From an uncultured Oscillospiraceae bacterium (GTDB lineage: Bacteria; Bacillota; Clostridia; Oscillospirales; Acutalibacteraceae), in NCBI GenBank assembly GCA_900549055.1, contig URNB01000077.1, forward strand, positions 1-9,794: DNA of 9,794 nucleotides. Reading direction: 5' to 3'. Below are positions 6,218 through 9,794 of the stretch, one piece after another. The position numbers and the translations under genes were made by a program. Positions within the stretch are counted from its first letter, which is position 1. The number at the start of each line of letters is the position of its first letter. The notes under the pieces were generated by a model, which saw nothing but the letters and a program-made list of their open reading frames with translations, did no database searches and was not told the origin of the DNA.

Positions 6218-7953
6218 TATTCTTCACCTGCCTTATTCTGCGAATAGTATACTTCTTTGTAAATTTCATTGCTCTCAAGCAATTCGTCATGCGTGCCTAC
6301 GGCATTGATTCTGCCGTCCTCCATAACCACAATTCGGTCTGCATCCTGCACGGATGAAATACGCTGTGCTATAATAATCTTTGTGGTATCGGGTATTTCG
6401 GTTGCAAGCGCGTTTCTTATAAGCGCGTCGGTCTTGGTATCAACAGCGCTTGTGGAGTCATCGAAAATAATTATTTTCGGCTTTTTAAGCAGTGCGCGCG
6501 CTATGCAAAGGCGCTGCTTCTGTCCGCCCGAAACATTCGTGCCGCCCTGCTCAATGTGGGTATCGTACCCATCGGGCAAGGTGTTTATAAATTCATCCGC
6601 CTGTGCCAGTTTACATACGCGCACCAGCTCCTCATCTGTCGCGTTCATATCGCCCCAGCGAAGATTCTCTTTAATAGTGCCCGAGAAAAGCACATTTTTC
6701 TGCAGAACCACCGAAACGGCGTTGCGCAGCGTTTCAATGTCGTAATCCTTAACATTGCTGCCGCCGACAAGCACCTCGCCCTCGGTTGCGTCATAAAGGC
6801 GTGAAATAAGCTGAATAAGCGATGATTTACTGCTGCCTGTGCCGCCTATAATGCTGATCGTTTCGCCTGATCTTATATGAAGATTAATATCAGTAAGGGC
6901 ATTTTTTTCGGCATCCGCATGATATTTAAAGGAAACGTCGTTAAAATCAATGCTGCCGTCCGGCACGTCTGTTTTGGGATTCTCGGGGTTTTTAACGGTG
7001 CTTTCCTCGGTCAAAACCTCGCAGATACGCTGTATGGACGCGTTTGAAATAGTAATCATAACGAATATCATTGAAAGCATCATAAGGCTTGATAATATCT
7101 GCATACCGTAGGTAAACATACTCGAAAGCGCACCAACGCCCATTTCGCTTGCGCCGCCGTTTATAATAAGCTTTGCGCCTACGTACGAAACTATTATCAT
7201 TGCCGTGTACATTACAATCTGCATAACAGGGCTGTTAAGGGCTACAAGTCTTTCTGCCTTTGTAAAGTCTGCGCAGACCTCTTCGGATGCCTTGCCGAAT
7301 TTATTTTTCTCGTAATCCTCGCGCACAAAGGATTTTACGACCCGCATACCCTTAACATTTTCCTGAATCGAATTGTTAAGGTTATCGTACTTTTTAAATA
7401 CGCTTTGGAAAAGCGGCATAGCTTTTTTTATTATAAGGAACAGTGCAAAGGCTAAAAAGGGCACAAGCGCCACATAAACGGTAGATAACTGCGGACACAT
7501 TTTAAACGCCATTATCATTGCGAAAATGAACATCATAGGCGAGCGCACCGCTATGCGTATTATCATCATATATGCCATTTGTACATTTGAAATATCGGTC
7601 GTAAGACGGGTCACAAGACTGGATGTCGAAAATTTATCGATATTGGTAAAAGAAAAATCCTGAACCTTGTAAAACAGATCATGCCGCAGATTTTTTGCAA
7701 ACCCGCAGGAAGCCGTAGCGCAGGTCTTTCCGGCCATAGCCCCGAAAAACAGGGAAACGAACGCCAGTAAAATCAGCATAAAGCCGTATTTTAATATGAG
7801 CGACATATCCGTGCCGTTCTGTATGTGGTCTATAAGCTTTGCAATATAAAAAGGAATTATGCACTCAACTATAACCTCAATTGAAACCAATATCGGGGTT
7901 AAGACAGAGGGCTTTTTGTATTCCCTTATACTGCGCATAAGTGTTTTTATCAT
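6217..7953 (-). CDS. ABC exporter half-transporter, degenerate-site (TM287-like) subunit
   Basis: A 578-residue half-exporter with a six-helix membrane domain (about 15-310) and a nucleotide-binding domain (about 333-570). Walker A reads GGTGSSKSS (370-378), with Ser375 where the last Gly before the Lys is usual. The Q-loop is Gln418 and the signature is a canonical VSGGQ (474-478). Walker B IIIFD is followed by Asp499 instead of the catalytic Glu, and the H-loop position is Gln530 instead of His. The Glu-to-Asp and His-to-Gln changes are the hallmark of the non-hydrolytic site in heterodimeric exporters such as TM287/288, BmrCD and LmrCD, so this is a normal specialised subunit and not a decayed gene. 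AGGAG (7965-7961) lies 7 nt before the ATG. The gene follows the MarR regulator by 24 nt and overlaps its partner by one base. Confidence 0.93.
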   Translation of the reverse strand: MIKTLMRSIREYKKPSVLTPILVSIEVIVECIIPFYIAKLIDHIQNGTDMSLILKYGFMLILLAFVSLFFGAMAGKTCATASCGFAKNLRHDLFYKVQDFSFTNIDKFSTSSLVTRLTTDISNVQMAYMMIIRIAVRSPMMFIFAMIMAFKMCPQLSTVYVALVPFLAFALFLIIKKAMPLFQSVFKKYDNLNNSIQENVKGMRVVKSFVREDYEKNKFGKASEEVCADFTKAERLVALNSPVMQIVMYTAMIIVSYVGAKLIINGGASEMGVGALSSMFTYGMQILSSLMMLSMIFVMITISNASIQRICEVLTEESTVKNPENPKTDVPDGSIDFNDVSFKYHADAEKNALTDINLHIRSGETISIIGGTGSSKSSLIQLISRLYDATEGEVLVGGSNVKDYDIETLRNAVSVVLQKNVLFSGTIKENLRWGDMNATDEELVRVCKLAQADEFINTLPDGYDTHIEQGGTNVSGGQKQRLCIARALLKKPKIIIFDDSTSAVDTKTDALIRNALATEIPDTTKIIIAQRISSVQDADRIVVMEDGRINAVGTHDELLESNEIYKEVYYSQNKAGEE

Positions 7954-7977
7954 ACTATCTCTCCTGTCATAAAACGG

Positions 7978-8421
7978 TCATTCCGCATTTTCCATATTTT
8001 TTTTAAGCTTTTCGACAATGCGGAAAAAAGCTTCAAGCTCTTCATCGGTCAGCCCTTTTCTCAGCCTTTTTTCCCGCGCGGCAATATCCCTGCATATCGC
8101 TGTATGAGTTTTTATCGCCTTATCCGTCAGCACGATTTTTTTAAGTCTCGCGTCGTTTTCAACGCTTACACGCTTAATATAACCGTCCTTCTCCATAAGC
8201 TTCAGCATATTGCTTGCGGTCGAACGCCTGATTAAAAACTTTTCTTCAAAATCCTTTTGGAAAATATCCCTGTCGCGGTTTTCGTAAAAATAATTTATCG
8301 CCCAGCCGTGCACCCTGCCGTTAGGCTTCGGATCCATAGCCGCAATATTCTTTTCGACATCCCGCCTTATAAGGTTTGAAAGCGTGCGTATCTCAAATCC
8401 GACATCCCGTTCGGAAGGCAT
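7978..8421 (-). CDS. MarR-family transcriptional regulator of the ABC exporter
   Basis: A 147-residue MarR-type protein. The winged helix-turn-helix covers about residues 52-100. The recognition helix region is RRSTASNMLKLMEKDGYIKR (65-84), and the wing contains the conserved D-x-R (Asp90, Arg92) of DARLKKIVLT. The flanking N- and C-terminal helices (about 8-30 and 105-145) are the expected dimerisation elements. GAGGTG (8432-8427) is 5 nt before the ATG. It is the first gene of the operon with the two exporter genes, and a palindrome covers the expected transcription start upstream. Together these suggest an autorepressor released by a ligand, often a drug that the pump exports. The family call is secure; the effector is unknown. 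Confidence 0.92.
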   Translation of the reverse strand: MPSERDVGFEIRTLSNLIRRDVEKNIAAMDPKPNGRVHGWAINYFYENRDRDIFQKDFEEKFLIRRSTASNMLKLMEKDGYIKRVSVENDARLKKIVLTDKAIKTHTAICRDIAAREKRLRKGLTDEELEAFFRIVEKLKKNMENAE

Positions 8422-8444
8422 ATTATCACCTCAAAAAGCAATTT

Positions 8445-8458
8445 GTTAGTTTGCTAAC
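8445..8458. promoter_or_regulatory. Likely MarR operator palindrome
   Basis: GTTAG (8445-8449) and CTAAC (8454-8458) form a perfect inverted repeat with a TTTG spacer. It starts one base downstream of the -10 element on the minus strand, so it covers the predicted transcription start near 8453. GTTAG-N4-CTAAC-like palindromes are typical of MarR operators. Binding here would block the promoter of the regulator-exporter operon. The site is seen; the binding protein is inferred from position. Confidence 0.75.
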
Positions 8459-8459
8459 C

Positions 8460-8487
8460 ATTATATCACAATTATCCCGTTTGTCAA
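8460..8487 (-). promoter_or_regulatory. Perfect-consensus promoter of the marR-ABC operon
   Basis: On the minus strand an exact TTGACA (8487-8482), a 16-nt spacer and an exact TATAAT (8465-8460) are present. The spacer ends in TGA, giving an extended -10 (TGnTATAAT). The sequence just upstream (8488-8513) is A/T-rich, like an UP element. Such a strong promoter is expected where expression is held down by a repressor. It lies about 42 nt past the stop of the HAD gene on the same strand. No terminator is visible in between, so some read-through from that gene is possible. Confidence 0.88.
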
Positions 8488-8528
8488 CAGGATAATATTG
8501 AATTTTTTGTTAACTTCGGTTTGCCGAT

Positions 8529-9239
8529 TCAGCGCAGCTCTTCCACAAAGCTCAAAAGCTCCGGGAAGCCGCCGTGCGGGTAAGCGGAGATATCCTTGTT
8601 GTCCTTATTAAGCAGACAATCGGTAAGCAGAAATACCTTCATTCCGAGCGTTTCGGCTACCATATCCTCGTTCACATCATTTCCGACCATAAGGCATTCC
8701 TCGGCGTTCATATGAAGTCTTTCGAGAATTTCCTCATAATATTTCGGGTTCGGCTTGCAGTAGTGCGAATTTTCATAGGTGGTATAAAGCAGAAAATCGT
8801 TTTTATCAAGCCCCGCCCACTCAATGCGGCTTTCCGTGGCTGCGGCAGGGAAAATCGGGTTGGTTGCAAGCACAAGCGCAAAGCCCTTTGCCTTAAGCGC
8901 GGCAACCGTTTCGGCGGCGGCAGGGTCAAAGCCGCAGTCCGCCTTTACATCTGAAAATTCCTTACGGTAGTATTCGTCAAACATCGGTTTGTCCGCACCG
9001 GCTTTTTCTTTGCCGTAAATTTCGGAAAATTTGTTCCAAAACGCCTCTTCATTTGTAATTCCGCCGTTATTCTTCACCATTGCCGCGGTGCCTGCCCAAA
9101 CGCTTTTTATAAGTTTTTCAGGTTCGTAGCCGCGCGGCGCCGCCTTCATAACGAGGCGCTTGAAATAGCCTTGGGTGAATTTCTCCATATCCATAGGGAG
9201 CAGAGTCCCGTCCAAATCGAATAATATATTTTTAATCAT
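8529..9239 (-). CDS. HAD-superfamily hydrolase
   Basis: A 236-residue haloacid-dehalogenase-superfamily enzyme, probably a phosphatase acting on a small phosphorylated metabolite. Motif I is FDLDGTLL, with nucleophile Asp8 and acid/base Asp10. Motif II is the Thr126 of LATNP, and motif III is Lys162 in CKPNPKYY. Motif IV is VGNDVNEDM (185-193), with Asp188 and Asp192 for Mg2+. An alpha-helical cap insertion lies at about 16-100, as in subfamily I members. All catalytic residues are present; substrate cannot be deduced. The ATG at 9239 follows AAAGGA (9254-9249) with a 9-nt gap. It is divergent from the CotF-like gene across 63 bases and is followed by the marR operon on the same strand. Confidence 0.9.
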   Translation of the reverse strand: MIKNILFDLDGTLLPMDMEKFTQGYFKRLVMKAAPRGYEPEKLIKSVWAGTAAMVKNNGGITNEEAFWNKFSEIYGKEKAGADKPMFDEYYRKEFSDVKADCGFDPAAAETVAALKAKGFALVLATNPIFPAAATESRIEWAGLDKNDFLLYTTYENSHYCKPNPKYYEEILERLHMNAEECLMVGNDVNEDMVAETLGMKVFLLTDCLLNKDNKDISAYPHGGFPELLSFVEELR

Positions 9240-9302
9240 TTAATTTTATCCTTTGTTATAATTATCTTTTTTTGAGCAATACTGTTTTTGAGGTGATTTA
9301 AA

Positions 9303-9755
9303 ATGCAATTAACACAAAAAGAAACTTCCCTTTTAAAGGATCTTAAAACACAGGAAAAGCTTTGTGCCGAGAAATACGAAAAGTATTCGGCAGAGGCGCT
9401 TGATCCGCAGCTGAAGACCCTGTTTTCGGGCATTGCGGATACCGAACGGCACCACCTTAGCATGCTCGAACAAATAGAGGGCGGCTCAGCCCCCGCGACT
9501 GCAGGCGGCAGCCACACACAGCCCGGATTTTCCGCCGCCTATTCCGTTGCCGATACCGACGCAAAAAAGCACGACAGCTATCTTTGCACCGATGTTCTCA
9601 CAATGGAAAAGCATGCTTCGCACCTTTACGACACCTGTATTTTTGAATTCACGCAGGAAAGCCTGCGAAATGTTTTGAACAGCATTCAAAAGGAAGAGCA
9701 GGGTCACGGCAAAGCAATTTACGACTATATGTCGGCAAACAGTATGTATTCTTGA
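9303..9755 (+). CDS. CotF-like spore coat / ferritin-like protein
   Basis: A 150-residue helical protein resembling the CotF spore-coat family (PF07875), which has a ferritin-like four-helix fold. Two helical pairs (about 5-58 and 90-145) are joined by a Gly/Ala/Ser-rich linker (60-85). Each pair carries a Glu followed 30 residues later by ExxH: Glu18 with Glu48-xx-His51, and Glu102 with Glu132-xx-His135. This is the classical ligand pattern of di-iron or di-manganese proteins. The second half (LCTDVLTMEKHASHLYD and IQKEEQGHGKAIYDYM) is the part most like CotF. GAGGTGA (9290-9296) is 6 nt before the ATG. Three in-frame stops (TGA TAA TAA) end the gene. A TATAAT at 9257-9262 lacks a recognisable -35, and I could not assign a sporulation sigma site. 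Alternative: a small rubrerythrin-like oxidative-stress protein not in the coat. Confidence 0.82.
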   Translation: MQLTQKETSLLKDLKTQEKLCAEKYEKYSAEALDPQLKTLFSGIADTERHHLSMLEQIEGGSAPATAGGSHTQPGFSAAYSVADTDAKKHDSYLCTDVLTMEKHASHLYDTCIFEFTQESLRNVLNSIQKEEQGHGKAIYDYMSANSMYS

Positions 9756-9761
9756 TAATAA

Positions 9762-9794
9762 GGCTCCCCTGTGTAAGGGGTCGATGTCCCCACG
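9762..9794. repeat. GC-rich inverted repeat cut by the window edge
   Basis: CCCCT (9766-9770) and AGGGG (9776-9780) form a 5-bp stem with a GTGTA loop. The GGGG can alternatively pair with CCCC at 9788-9791. No T-run is visible before the edge, so it is not an obvious terminator. From memory it resembles the GGCTCCCCT...AGGGG head of dispersed intergenic palindromic repeats common in gut Clostridia; this cannot be verified from a single partial copy. Confidence 0.4.

Noticed and set aside
6217..7953. The TM287-like subunit as a decaying pseudogene because of Asp for Glu and Gln for His
   Set aside because: These substitutions are the normal signature of the degenerate site in heterodimeric exporters; the frame is intact and translationally linked to its partner.
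8510..8531. Possible terminator after the HAD gene
   Set aside because: Only a 4-bp TCGG/CCGA stem is present, and no T-run follows on the minus strand.
9240..9302. Bidirectional or sporulation-sigma promoter between the HAD and CotF-like genes
   Set aside because: A TATAAT occurs at 9257-9262 but no matching -35, and no convincing sigma-E, F, G or K elements could be placed, so it is only mentioned under the gene.

Overview
The window looks like chromosomal DNA from an endospore-forming Clostridia-type Firmicute, probably a gut Oscillospiraceae/Ruminococcaceae relative. This rests on a YtvI-like sporulation membrane protein, a CotF-like spore-coat protein, strong GGAGG-type ribosome binding sites, consensus sigma-A promoters and a moderately GC-rich coding style with AT-rich gaps. 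The taxonomic call is inference. No rRNA, tRNA, CRISPR array, transposase or phage gene is visible.

Layout. Positions 1-117 hold a perfect 11-bp inverted repeat, a possible leftward promoter for a gene outside the window, and a hairpin just after the ytvI stop. ytvI (118-1164, minus, TTG start) is divergent from a three-gene plus-strand operon for the aspartate pathway: a PheB-type HTH/ACT protein (1294-1731), homoserine dehydrogenase hom (1728-2957) and aspartate kinase lysC (2975-4183). The operon has a good promoter (1233-1261) and ends in a strong intrinsic terminator (4226-4269). lysC carries an internal Shine-Dalgarno and ATG that would make a separate regulatory ACT-ACT subunit.

Converging on that terminator is a minus-strand efflux operon: a MarR-family regulator (8421-7978) followed by the two halves of a TM287/TM288-type heterodimeric ABC exporter (7953-6217 and 6217-4301). 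It starts from a perfect-consensus extended -10 promoter (8460-8487), with a GTTAG/CTAAC palindrome over the expected transcription start. This is the standard layout of an autorepressed, probably drug-inducible efflux system. The exporter has one canonical and one degenerate ATP site.

Upstream is a HAD-family phosphatase (9239-8529, minus). Divergent from it is a CotF/ferritin-like protein (9303-9755, plus) whose E...ExxH...E...ExxH residues form a complete potential di-metal site. The last 30 bases hold a short GC-rich inverted repeat cut by the window edge, possibly a dispersed intergenic repeat.

Most of the window is ordinary core and semi-accessory genome. I see no convincing evidence of a wholly new system. 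The points most worth checking are the regulatory arrangement of the aspartate operon (stand-alone HTH/ACT protein, Hom with a degenerate ACT-like tail, LysC with an internal start), the intact metal-ligand set in the coat-type protein, and the unassigned palindromes at both window edges.
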